This document shows positions 21,579 to 29,424 of a stretch of 33,737 bases of DNA, in pieces. Below the pieces are notes generated by a model. The model ran no database searches. It had not been told where the DNA came from and saw nothing but the letters and a program-made list of their open reading frames with translations. The translations under genes and the position numbers were made by a program. The stretch's first letter is position 1. Every line of letters starts with the position of its first letter. Source of the DNA: an uncultured Erysipelotrichaceae bacterium (GTDB lineage Bacteria > Bacillota_I > Bacilli_A > Erysipelotrichales > Erysipelotrichaceae); assembly GCA_902775735.1 (NCBI GenBank), contig CACYNH010000029.1, positions 1 through 33,737 of the forward strand. The letters run 5' to 3'.

Positions 21579-22982
21579 ATGGATGAAGAACTGCTGGCGA
21601 TCAGCGAAGAGATATTCACATATATCATCAACCGGCTGACGTTTCATCTGCGTTTTATGGATCCTGCCATCAACCGCTTCGCGCGGGTGGGGGATACGAT
21701 GGAATACAGATGTGACGGCGTGTTTTTTCATTATTCCCCGATCGCTTTGATCAGGACTTTCCGCGCCCGTCCGGAAGAACTGATCCACGGCTACCTCCAT
21801 GTTGTCCTGCACTCGGTCTTCCAGCATCTTTATTTCGCCAATAACAGGAAGATGTCCTTATGGAATCTGGCGGCTGATATGGCGGTTGAAAATGTCATTC
21901 TCGAACTTGGCCTGGACTGCACCAAAACAGAAGCGGATGAAGAAAGAAAAAGACTGATCGGAAAAGTGAAGGAAAAAGTGACCGACTTCACTGCCCAGAG
22001 GATCTACCACGCGCTGGAAGAGATGGAAACGGATGAGATCAAACTGATGGGACCTGTCTTCAGCTTTGACAGCCATGAAGTCTGGTATGAGATCCGCGAC
22101 GCGATCGGCTCTTCCGAATCACTCTATGGCGAAGAGAACAGGGATGATCCGACGAAAGGAGGCCGCAACCGGTTTGAGGGAGCCTCCCATGATTCGGATG
22201 AAAAAAGCGACGGCGAACCTTCCGGTCCGTCTGAAGAAGAAATCAGGCTGATCAGAAATGCCTTAAAAGACTGGAAGGAAATCTCGGAAAAGATTGAAAC
22301 AGATCTGGAAACTTTCCATAAAGAGGAAGGGGAGCAGATGCCCGCCCTTGTGCAGTCGCTTGCCGCGCTGCACAGGGAAAAATACAGATACGGCACTTTC
22401 CTGAAGAAGTTCATGCGCCTGGGGGAAAAGATGAAAGTCAGTGAGACCGACTTTGATCCGATCTTCTATACCTATGGTCTGCAGCTGTATCACAACCTTC
22501 CCCTGATCGAACCGCTGGAATCGCAGGAGATGCACAACATCCGCGAACTTGTCATCGCCATCGACACTTCCGGATCATGCCAGGGCGACATTGTCCAGTC
22601 ATTCCTGCAGAAGACATGGAACATCTTCCGGCAGAAGGAAAACTTCTTTACCCATTTCCGGATTCATATCATCCAGTGCGATATGCTGATCAGGGACGTG
22701 GCGGAGATCACTTCCATGGCGCAGTTTGACCGCTACATTGAAACGCTTGAAATCAAAGGCCTTGGCGGCACGGATTTCCGGCCGGTCTTCAGCTATATTC
22801 AAAACAAAGTGGACCAGGGAGTGTTCCGGAAACTCGGCGGACTTCTCTACTTCACGGACGGCGACGGCATCTATCCGAAACAGCAGCCGCCATGGTTAAC
22901 GGCTTTCCTTTTCCCGCATAACAGCAAAGACATCACAGTTCCGCCCTGGGCAATCAGGTACTCACTGGAAGGAGACGAATAA
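21579..22982 (+). CDS. VWA-like protein with metallopeptidase-like N-domain (DUF2201 type)
   Basis: The protein has 467 residues. The N-terminal part resembles the putative metallopeptidase domain found with VWA-like domains. LIHGYLHVVLHSVFQHL (69-85) aligns to its HExxH helix, but Gly71 stands where the catalytic Glu should be. A charged linker (about 180-250) follows. The C-terminal VWA-like domain has the MIDAS pattern IDTSGS (Asp329, Ser331, Ser333), GGTDF (Thr398) and FTDGDG. No signal or membrane segment is present. VWA-like proteins of this kind work with MoxR AAA+ ATPases in protein or metal-centre maturation, and a MoxR gene starts one base after this stop. Confidence 0.88.
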   Translation: MDEELLAISEEIFTYIINRLTFHLRFMDPAINRFARVGDTMEYRCDGVFFHYSPIALIRTFRARPEELIHGYLHVVLHSVFQHLYFANNRKMSLWNLAADMAVENVILELGLDCTKTEADEERKRLIGKVKEKVTDFTAQRIYHALEEMETDEIKLMGPVFSFDSHEVWYEIRDAIGSSESLYGEENRDDPTKGGRNRFEGASHDSDEKSDGEPSGPSEEEIRLIRNALKDWKEISEKIETDLETFHKEEGEQMPALVQSLAALHREKYRYGTFLKKFMRLGEKMKVSETDFDPIFYTYGLQLYHNLPLIEPLESQEMHNIRELVIAIDTSGSCQGDIVQSFLQKTWNIFRQKENFFTHFRIHIIQCDMLIRDVAEITSMAQFDRYIETLEIKGLGGTDFRPVFSYIQNKVDQGVFRKLGGLLYFTDGDGIYPKQQPPWLTAFLFPHNSKDITVPPWAIRYSLEGDE

Positions 22983-22983
22983 C

Positions 22984-24453
22984 ATGCATATCAAAGAAGC
23001 GAAGAAACAGATCCGCAGCGCGGTGATTGCCTATTCGGCAAAGGACGAAACCGGCAGATTAAGGATTCCCGTGCAGGCCCAGCGCCCGGTCTTTCTGATC
23101 GGCGCTCCCGGCATCGGCAAAACCGCCATTGTCGAGCAGATCGCAAAAGAAATGGAGATCGGCTTTGTCTCCTACGCCATGACCCATCACACCAGACAGT
23201 CCGCCCTCGGTCTTCCTTATATTGTTGAAAAGGAATACGGCGGAAAGAAATACAGTGTATCCGAATACACGATGAGCGAAATCCTGGCCAGTGTCTATGA
23301 AGAGATGGAAAAGACAGGAAAGTCACAGGGCATTCTTTTCCTGGATGAAATCAACTGCGTTTCGGAAACCCTGGCGCCTTCCATGCTGCAGTTCTTACAG
23401 TACAAGACATTCGGCCGCCACAGTGTGCCGGAAGGCTGGATTGTGGTCACTGCCGGCAATCCGCCCGCGTACAATGACTCGGTCCGTGAATTCGATATCG
23501 CCATGCTGGACCGTCTCAAGAAAATCGAAGTGGAGCCTGACTTTGAAGTCTGGAAGGAATTCGCCGTCACCGAAGGCGTGCACGCGTCCATTCTTTCCTA
23601 CCTTGCCATCAAGCCGCAGTATTTCTACCGTGTCTCGGTCACCATTGACGGCAAGAGCTTTGTGACAGCCAGAGGCTGGGATGATCTGAGCAGAATGATC
23701 AGCATCTATGAAGAAAATGATCTGACTGTGGACCGTGCTTTGATCAGCCAGTATATCCAGGATGAGCAGATCTCTTCCGACTTTGCCAATTACTATGACC
23801 TGTTCCGGAAGTACAGATCAGATTATCAGGTCGCCGACATCCTTGAAGGAAGCGCCTCAAAGGAAATTACCGCCAGAGCAGGCGCCGCCGGATTCGACGA
23901 GCGTCTTTCCCTGATCTCCTTACTGCTGGATTCCCTGCAGGAGAAGATTTCATCCTTCCTGAATCATGAGGACTGCCTCAAAACAGTCATCTCCGAAATC
24001 AGGGCAGTGGAAACGGTAAACGAAGAAACCTTAAAACAAAAGCAGGCGGAATGGAAGGAAAAGACCTTCCTTGAAGACACAAAGGAAAACCTTCTTCTCG
24101 CGTCGTCCGTGACAAAGCTTTACGGAAAACTCGTCAAAGAAGCTTCCCGGGATCCGCAGAATGTCAAAAAGGAACTGCAGAGCTGCCTGAGCGCGGTGAA
24201 AGCGGAGAATCAGGCGGCAGAGAGTTCCCTTGAGAATGTCTTTGTCTTTATGGAAAATGCTTTCGGAAACGGCCAGGAGCTCGTTATTCTTGTCAGTGAG
24301 ATGACAATCCGTCCTGATCTTTCCAGATATATTTATCTCCATGGCTGTGAGAAGTATGACGAATACAGCGGCCGGCTGCTGTTTGAAGACAGAAAGAGCG
24401 CCTTATCCGAAAGGATTGACGCCCTGAAGCTTCCCGAAGCGGTTGATTTCTAA
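22984..24453 (+). CDS. MoxR-type AAA+ ATPase
   Basis: The protein has 489 residues. GAPGIGKT (40-47) is Walker A, GILFLDEIN (116-124) Walker B, VVTAGNP (154-160) sensor 1, and MLDRLKKIEVEPDF carries the arginine finger region. The C-terminal 200 residues form helical, partly coiled-coil sequence, longer than the minimal MoxR. MoxR ATPases act as chaperones with VWA partners, and the VWA-like gene is adjacent here with GGAG in its last codons serving as the ribosome site. The stop TAA interlocks with the stop TAG of the convergent MBL gene (24450-24453). No terminator lies between the two. Confidence 0.9.
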   Translation: MHIKEAKKQIRSAVIAYSAKDETGRLRIPVQAQRPVFLIGAPGIGKTAIVEQIAKEMEIGFVSYAMTHHTRQSALGLPYIVEKEYGGKKYSVSEYTMSEILASVYEEMEKTGKSQGILFLDEINCVSETLAPSMLQFLQYKTFGRHSVPEGWIVVTAGNPPAYNDSVREFDIAMLDRLKKIEVEPDFEVWKEFAVTEGVHASILSYLAIKPQYFYRVSVTIDGKSFVTARGWDDLSRMISIYEENDLTVDRALISQYIQDEQISSDFANYYDLFRKYRSDYQVADILEGSASKEITARAGAAGFDERLSLISLLLDSLQEKISSFLNHEDCLKTVISEIRAVETVNEETLKQKQAEWKEKTFLEDTKENLLLASSVTKLYGKLVKEASRDPQNVKKELQSCLSAVKAENQAAESSLENVFVFMENAFGNGQELVILVSEMTIRPDLSRYIYLHGCEKYDEYSGRLLFEDRKSALSERIDALKLPEAVDF

Positions 24454-25226
24454 AGATTTCCCGGGTTATAACAGTAGCCCTTCATCATTCCGTATGAACA
24501 TTCCCTGTAGTGAAGAGGTTCTCCATGGAACGGCATCACAAGATCTTTCCCCTGATCTTTTCCTTCAAGGATCATATCGGTAAGATCCAGCGTGTCATGG
24601 AGATACTGCAGATTCAGCTGTGTGTCCGACTGCCAGCGGTGGCCAGGATAAACTCTGAGTTTTGGATATCTGTCCATTCTGCTGACAAGAGAAGCCAGAT
24701 GTTCACGGTATTCATGAAGAGGAATACAGCCCGGGATCTGCATCCAGAACTGACCTGAACCGGCGGCGTCTGAAGAATACAGGCGCTGCTGTTTTTCGTC
24801 AAAGAAGACGGCGCTTCCCGGGGTATGGCCCGGTAAGAGAATGGTCTCGATCACCTGGCCGCCAAGGTCAAACGTCTGCCCGTCCTTTAATTCAGAGAAC
24901 CACTCTTCCGGATATTCACCGCCGAAGAGTTCTTTGTAAAGACGGATGTCCTCTTCTGTCATCCAGATCTTCACCCCGGCTTCATGAAACTGTTTCAGCC
25001 CTTTGCCGGCATGGTCGGGATGGCCATGGGAAATCACGGCTTCCAGCGGTTTGTCCGTGATTGATCTGACCCGTTCATACAGTTCTTCCGTTTCCTGAAG
25101 GGTGTCGATTAACAAAGCGGCCTTTGTGCCGGTGAGAAGATACGCGTCGACGTTAAGATGGGCGCCGTCGGTTTCGTTGAGCTGAAAAAGATTATATTGA
25201 ATCTGTCCGGTGATCAGTTTTGTCAT
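24450..25226 (-). CDS. MBL-fold metallo-hydrolase
   Basis: The protein has 258 residues. SHGHPDHAG is the HxHxDH zinc motif, LLPGHTPGS carries the third His, SSDAAGSG the bridging Asp, and VYPGHRW the last His, so the zinc site is complete. The fold covers glyoxalase II, lactonases and many others; the sequence does not define the substrate. It has no signal peptide. GGAGG lies upstream of the ATG. It is divergent from the MTA/SAH nucleosidase gene and convergent with the MoxR gene. Confidence 0.88.
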   Translation of the reverse strand: MTKLITGQIQYNLFQLNETDGAHLNVDAYLLTGTKAALLIDTLQETEELYERVRSITDKPLEAVISHGHPDHAGKGLKQFHEAGVKIWMTEEDIRLYKELFGGEYPEEWFSELKDGQTFDLGGQVIETILLPGHTPGSAVFFDEKQQRLYSSDAAGSGQFWMQIPGCIPLHEYREHLASLVSRMDRYPKLRVYPGHRWQSDTQLNLQYLHDTLDLTDMILEGKDQGKDLVMPFHGEPLHYRECSYGMMKGYCYNPGNL

Positions 25227-25244
25227 GTCAATGCCTCCGCTTTC

Positions 25245-25253
25245 ATTCTAGCA
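25245..25253 (-). promoter_or_regulatory. Extended -10 promoter of the MBL gene
   Basis: TGC-TAGAAT on minus (25253-25245), 18 bases before the ATG. Confidence 0.5.
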
Positions 25254-25277
25254 TCTGAAGGAACGGTCCGAAGAATA

Positions 25278-25286
25278 TGGTAAGAT
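25278..25286 (+). promoter_or_regulatory. Extended -10 promoter of the nucleosidase operon
   Basis: TGG-TAAGAT (hexamer 25281-25286), 29 bases before the ATG, leaving room for the GGGAG ribosome site. Confidence 0.5.
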
Positions 25287-25315
25287 GATGGCGGACTTCA
25301 GGGAGAAAAAAGTAT

Positions 25316-26011
25316 ATGAAAATCGGTATTATCGGGGCGATGGATGTCGAGATCGCCCACATCCTTTCGCAGATGGAATCAAAGACAGAAACAAAGAAAG
25401 CAGGCATGACTTTCTGTGAGGGAATCATCGGCAAAACAGAGACGGTCGTGGTCAGGAGCGGCGTCGGCAAGGTCAACGCGGCTTTGTGCGCGCAGATGCT
25501 CATCGACTGTTTCGGCATTACCCACCTGATCAACAGCGGCATCGCCGGCTCTTTGAACAATGCCATCAATATCGGCGATCTGGTCGTCTCCACCGACGCG
25601 GTGGAACATGACATGGACGCCACTGTTTTCGGTTATGCCAAAGGCGAAGTGCCGGGCATGGGCGTCAAAAGCTATGAAGCTGACGCGCAGTTGAGAAAAA
25701 CGATCGTTGAAACGATCAAAGTCACTGCCCCGGAGATTTCTGTTTTTGAAGGCAGAATCGCCACCGGCGACCAGTTCATTTCCTCAAAGGAAACCAAGAA
25801 CGCCATCCGTGACACATTCCATGCCATGTGCTGTGAAATGGAAGGGGCAGCCATTGCCCACGCGGCTTATCTGAATCAGATTCCGTTTGTCGTCATGCGC
25901 TATATTTCAGACAAAGCGGATGAATCGGCGGAAGTCAGTTACCCCGAATTTGAGGCGGCTGCCGCGAAACATTCCGCCGAGCTGATCGTTTCCGTGATCA
26001 GGAATATGTAG
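25316..26011 (+). CDS. mtnN: 5'-methylthioadenosine/S-adenosylhomocysteine nucleosidase
   Basis: The protein has 231 residues, the standard length. MKIGIIGAMDVEI gives Glu12, CCEMEGAAIAH gives Glu176 and YISDKAD gives Asp199, which match the catalytic set of MTAN enzymes. SGIAGSL and ATGDQF are further family blocks. It removes adenine from MTA and SAH in the methionine salvage and activated-methyl cycles. GGGAG precedes the ATG. The next gene starts seven bases after the stop, so a two-gene operon is likely. Confidence 0.95.
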   Translation: MKIGIIGAMDVEIAHILSQMESKTETKKAGMTFCEGIIGKTETVVVRSGVGKVNAALCAQMLIDCFGITHLINSGIAGSLNNAINIGDLVVSTDAVEHDMDATVFGYAKGEVPGMGVKSYEADAQLRKTIVETIKVTAPEISVFEGRIATGDQFISSKETKNAIRDTFHAMCCEMEGAAIAHAAYLNQIPFVVMRYISDKADESAEVSYPEFEAAAAKHSAELIVSVIRNM

Positions 26012-26018
26012 AAGGATT

Positions 26019-26828
26019 ATGAGGATTGCAGCTGATCTGAGACTCTATGCCGTTTACGCCGCTTCAGCGTTTGTATTGCTGGGGCTGCTGTATGTTTTTT
26101 CTGCGGCTTCTTCAAAGAAACCGGAAAAAAAGAAAACAGTCTTAAAGCGGCTTCCGCTTCTTCTCTTCGCTGCTGTCCTGTGGATTTCGCTTCTTTACCT
26201 GCCGGTTTACTCACCGCAGCCTGAGCCGGGCGTCTTTTCACCTGATGAGATTGAAGCCTGGACAGACAGCCCGTCGGTGAGTGTCAATGATAACCGGCCT
26301 TTCTTCACAGCTGAAGAGCTGAAGGCGGAGCCTTATGTTTCCTTCAGCGAATTGGATTCACTGGGCAGGTGCGGTGCGGCCATGGCAATGGTGGACAAAG
26401 CCAATATGCCGAAAGAGGAAAGAGGGGAAATCGAATCCGTCAGGCCAAGCGGCTACCATAACGCGTATTATCCAGACGTGATTGAAGATGGATTTCTCTA
26501 TAACCGCTGCCATCTGATCGGCTTTCAGCTGTGCGGGGAAAACGCCAATGAAAAGAATCTTATCACCGGCACAAGATATATGAATGTGGAAGGCATGGAG
26601 CCGTACGAAAATGAGGCGGCTTCCTATGTCAGAAGAACCGGCAACCATGTGCTGCTGCGGGTGACGCCGGTCTTCAAAGGCAGTGAACTTGTCTGCCGCG
26701 GTGTGCTGATGGAAGGGTATTCCGTCGAGGATGAAGGCGCGTCCGTCTGCTTCTGTGTTTTCTGCTGGAATGTGCAGCCGGGCATTGAAATCAGCTATAA
26801 AGACGGCACCAGCCATCAGCTGAAATAA
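26019..26828 (+). CDS. Membrane-anchored DNA/RNA non-specific endonuclease (EndA-like)
   Basis: The protein has 269 residues. Two hydrophobic segments (about 9-30 and 44-63) are followed by an extracytoplasmic nuclease domain. The core LYNRCHLIGFQLCGENANEKNLITGTRYMNVEGM matches the beta-beta-alpha-metal (DRGH) motif of EndA and streptodornase-type enzymes, with His165 as general base and Asn in the ENANEKN region as metal ligand. The usual DRGH reads NRCH here, so the Asp and Gly differ. EndA acts in DNA uptake in streptococci; related enzymes degrade extracellular DNA. No competence genes are in the window. AGAAGGA lies before the ATG. Confidence 0.85.
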   Translation: MRIAADLRLYAVYAASAFVLLGLLYVFSAASSKKPEKKKTVLKRLPLLLFAAVLWISLLYLPVYSPQPEPGVFSPDEIEAWTDSPSVSVNDNRPFFTAEELKAEPYVSFSELDSLGRCGAAMAMVDKANMPKEERGEIESVRPSGYHNAYYPDVIEDGFLYNRCHLIGFQLCGENANEKNLITGTRYMNVEGMEPYENEAASYVRRTGNHVLLRVTPVFKGSELVCRGVLMEGYSVEDEGASVCFCVFCWNVQPGIEISYKDGTSHQLK

Positions 26829-26835
26829 TCATAGC

Positions 26836-26866
26836 TTTGTACAATTCATACAAACTGTTCTATAAT
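26836..26866 (+). promoter_or_regulatory. Promoter with overlapping inverted repeat
   Basis: TTGTAC (26837-26842), 18 bases, perfect TATAAT (26861-26866). TTTGTA (26836-26841) and TACAAA (26849-26854) form a six-base inverted repeat over the -35, a likely operator for the FMN-binding lipoprotein. Confidence 0.65.
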
Positions 26867-26892
26867 TTCTGCGTTAAAAGGAGAAAAATAAC

Positions 26893-27234
26893 ATGAAAAA
26901 CTTCAAGGCTCTTATCGCATCCGCAGCACTCATCGCTCTTGCCGGCTGCTCCTCTTCTTCCGCCTCCGCTTATAAAGCAGGCACATACACAGGCACTGCT
27001 GAAGGCCACAACGGCGACGTCACTGTTGAAGTCACAGTTTCCGACACAGCTATCACTGATGTCAAGATCACATCCCAGGGCGAAACAGCCGGCATCGCCG
27101 ACAATGCTCTGAACGACCTGCCCGGTCTGATTGTCAAGGCCAACTCTTTCGAAGTTGACACAATCTCCGGCTGCACGGATACTTCCGAAGCGATCATCAA
27201 CGCTGTCAAGGCGGCTCTTGATCAGGCAAAGTAA
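26893..27234 (+). CDS. FMN-binding-domain lipoprotein
   Basis: The protein has 113 residues. The signal peptide ends in the lipobox LAGC with Cys19, so the protein is lipid-anchored outside the membrane. After a Ser-rich linker comes a single FMN-binding domain (PF04205 type): YTGTAEGHNGDVTVEVTVS, ITSQGETAGIADNAL, and DTISGCTDTSEAI. The last fits the D-x-x-S-G-A-T site where ApbE attaches FMN to Thr through phosphate, with Cys in place of Ala; Thr95 is the predicted site. Such small proteins carry electrons in extracellular electron transfer and reductase systems. No ApbE or partner reductase lies nearby. GGAG is nine bases before the ATG. It is a single gene with its own promoter and strong terminator. 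Confidence 0.88.
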   Translation: MKNFKALIASAALIALAGCSSSSASAYKAGTYTGTAEGHNGDVTVEVTVSDTAITDVKITSQGETAGIADNALNDLPGLIVKANSFEVDTISGCTDTSEAIINAVKAALDQAK

Positions 27235-27252
27235 TAAGAAAAGATCACTGAT

Positions 27253-27288
27253 AAAGGTGCGGATCATATCACGGTCCGCACCTTTTGT
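27253..27288 (+). terminator. Strong terminator after the FMN lipoprotein
   Basis: AAAGGTGCGGA (27253-27263) pairs perfectly with TCCGCACCTTT (27275-27285), ending in TTTTGTG. Confidence 0.9.
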
Positions 27289-27310
27289 GTGCACGAATGT
27301 GCAATCTGTA

Positions 27311-29302
27311 TTATTCCGATTCAAGGATCAGGACGCCTGTTTCGTTAAGAGTGACTGCCTGACCTTTCTCAAAACGCACTCCGCTCAGAAGATCCTGAGC
27401 GTTTTCTTTGAGCGTATATGTTTCTTCTTTTTCACTGAAATTGAGAACATAGGTGAGTTTCTTTCCGTACTGATTGAATCCTTTGCGGACAATCAGGGGA
27501 TAAGATTCTTCACAGAGTTCAATGTCAGCACACTGTGCCGCATTGGAAAGGATTTCCTTCAGGACTGTTTCCGGAACGAGTGTGCCGATGTAGAAGGCAG
27601 TGCCTTTGCCATAGCTGTTCTTCGTGATTGCGGCGTATTGTCTCCAGGCTCTGTGGTCATAGCGGTAAAGTTCTTCACAGCCTTCGTTTTCAAGGAATTC
27701 CATGAACAGTTCTGCCTGCCCGTCAGTCCCTGCAAGCGTGACATTTTCCGGGAACGTGAAGCCATGATAGTAAGTGCCGAAAACCTCATGGAGGATATGC
27801 GGCTTGCGGTCGGTATAGACTTTGACATTCTCGTCGGCATAGGCTGTTTTGAATGTGGAGACCAGCGTGCCGCCTTCCGCCGTCCACTTTTTCAGACGGT
27901 TCAGGCATGCCTCATCCACCGCGTAAAGGGCGGGCAGCACAATCAGGCTGTATCGGGAAAGATCCTCATGTTCAGGTGTGATGAAGTCACATTCCAGATT
28001 CATTTGATACATCGTGTCATAGACCCGGCGGACAATGTCATTGTAGGAGCTGCCTGCCTGAAACGTGGCGTCCATGTCAATCGGGAATCTGGTCAGAGCG
28101 CTGAGCGCGGTATTGGAGACCATAACGGCCGCTTTGTTTTTCTTTTTCAGATTCACGATATGATCCGGGATTCTTTCCAGTTCATGACCGATCGTGCATA
28201 CATCCCTGTAGACATCGTTTTCCTCAAAATCATGCCCCAGGATTCCCATCCAGTAGGTTTCGGCGGAATTGTGGATGGAATGCCAGTGCCAGTAATTCAC
28301 GCCGCCGGCACCGGAAGCCAGATGCGCATAGCACTGCAGGCGGAGCTGGCCGGGATACGGATGCCAGTTGGGAAAGCCCTGGGCCTGGGTTTCCAGAACG
28401 ATGTAGTTATCCTGTTTCAATGACCTTGCGCTATCGCCGCCGAAGGCAATCTCAGCACCGGTCAGATGTGACTGGGTGGGATGGTAGATGTCGCATCCGG
28501 TGATGTCCAGGCACTCTGCGGCATGGAAATGATTGACCATCGGCTGAACGCCATACGAGTATCCCCGCCATTCATAGTCGAAGTTGTGGGTAATGAACTG
28601 ATCAGGGCGTTTATATTCTCTGATGATGGCAGCCTGCCATGCCAGATATTCATCGACCAGGCTTCTCTGGAATTCTTCAAAGGCGCAGGCAAGAGAGCCG
28701 TTGATGGTGCCTCTGATGTCCGGGAAGACATCCCAGTCCGTGATCAGGTTGGACCAGTAGTCAAGACCGTATGTTCTGTTCATTTCCTTCAGGGAACCGT
28801 GGAACTTTTCTCTGAGGTGCTGAACAAAAGCCTTCTGGATATGTTCATTGCAGGCGTCGTAGTGTTTTGTTTCGTTATCGAGCTGGTAACCGATGACGCA
28901 CTTTCTCCGGCATGTGATTTCCGCCAGTTTCCGGATGATTCTCTCCGCGGCTTTTCTGAAGTCCGGATTGGAGATGTCCATTAACTGCCTGGCGCCGTAA
29001 GGATTGCGGCCGCGGTGGGTATCCGCCATGACTTCCGGATATTTATGAGCCAGCCAGTAAGGAATGGCGTATGTCGGGGTGCCGATGATGACATCGATGC
29101 CGTTTTTCTCCATGGCGTCCATGACTTTTGTGATGTGGCTGAAATCATATTCGCCTTCATGAGGCTCTTCCGTGCTCCATGTGCTTTCGGCGATGCGGAC
29201 GGTATTCAGACCTGCTTTTTTCATCATCTCAATGTCTTTTTCAAGACGTTCGTATGGCATGTACTCATCGTAATAGGCACAGCCGTAAATGATCTTTTTC
29301 AT
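27311..29302 (-). CDS. GH42 beta-galactosidase
   Basis: The protein has 663 residues, normal for GH42, with a TIM barrel (to about 380), a trimerisation domain and a C-terminal beta domain. GYQLDNE has the acid/base Glu144, and IVLETQAQGFPNW has the nucleophile Glu304. NPYGARQLMDISNP and SGAGGVNYWHWHS are typical blocks. It hydrolyses beta-galactosides such as galacto-oligosaccharides. There is no signal peptide, so substrates must be imported; no transporter is next to it. The ATG at 29302 lacks a strong ribosome site. An EcoRI-centred palindrome lies just upstream and may regulate it. Confidence 0.92.
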   Translation of the reverse strand: MKKIIYGCAYYDEYMPYERLEKDIEMMKKAGLNTVRIAESTWSTEEPHEGEYDFSHITKVMDAMEKNGIDVIIGTPTYAIPYWLAHKYPEVMADTHRGRNPYGARQLMDISNPDFRKAAERIIRKLAEITCRRKCVIGYQLDNETKHYDACNEHIQKAFVQHLREKFHGSLKEMNRTYGLDYWSNLITDWDVFPDIRGTINGSLACAFEEFQRSLVDEYLAWQAAIIREYKRPDQFITHNFDYEWRGYSYGVQPMVNHFHAAECLDITGCDIYHPTQSHLTGAEIAFGGDSARSLKQDNYIVLETQAQGFPNWHPYPGQLRLQCYAHLASGAGGVNYWHWHSIHNSAETYWMGILGHDFEENDVYRDVCTIGHELERIPDHIVNLKKKNKAAVMVSNTALSALTRFPIDMDATFQAGSSYNDIVRRVYDTMYQMNLECDFITPEHEDLSRYSLIVLPALYAVDEACLNRLKKWTAEGGTLVSTFKTAYADENVKVYTDRKPHILHEVFGTYYHGFTFPENVTLAGTDGQAELFMEFLENEGCEELYRYDHRAWRQYAAITKNSYGKGTAFYIGTLVPETVLKEILSNAAQCADIELCEESYPLIVRKGFNQYGKKLTYVLNFSEKEETYTLKENAQDLLSGVRFEKGQAVTLNETGVLILESE

Positions 29303-29316
29303 AGAGGATTCTCGCT

Positions 29317-29335
29317 TTCTGAATTCAGAATAGCA
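29317..29335 (-). promoter_or_regulatory. Palindrome and possible -10 before GH42
   Basis: TTCTGAATTCAGAA (29317-29330) is a perfect 14-base palindrome. It overlaps a minus-strand TGC-TATTCT (29335-29327), a weak extended -10. A repressor bound there would block transcription. Confidence 0.5.
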
Positions 29336-29407
29336 GACACAGCCGCGGATTGGCGGAAAACATCAGGAAGTTTGTGGGAAATTGATATGTCAAATTCTTT
29401 AACACTG

Positions 29408-29424
29408 TGCTAACCTAAAGCGTA
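29408..29424 (+). promoter_or_regulatory. Extended -10 just before the butyrate kinase ATG
   Basis: TGC-TAACCT (hexamer 29411-29416) is seven bases from the ATG at 29424. No ribosome site exists. It is a near-leaderless candidate with a less typical -10. Confidence 0.45.

Noticed and set aside
27131..28423. 430-codon open frame opposite GH42
   Set aside because: It begins inside the FMN lipoprotein gene, runs across its terminator and opposes a clear GH42 gene.
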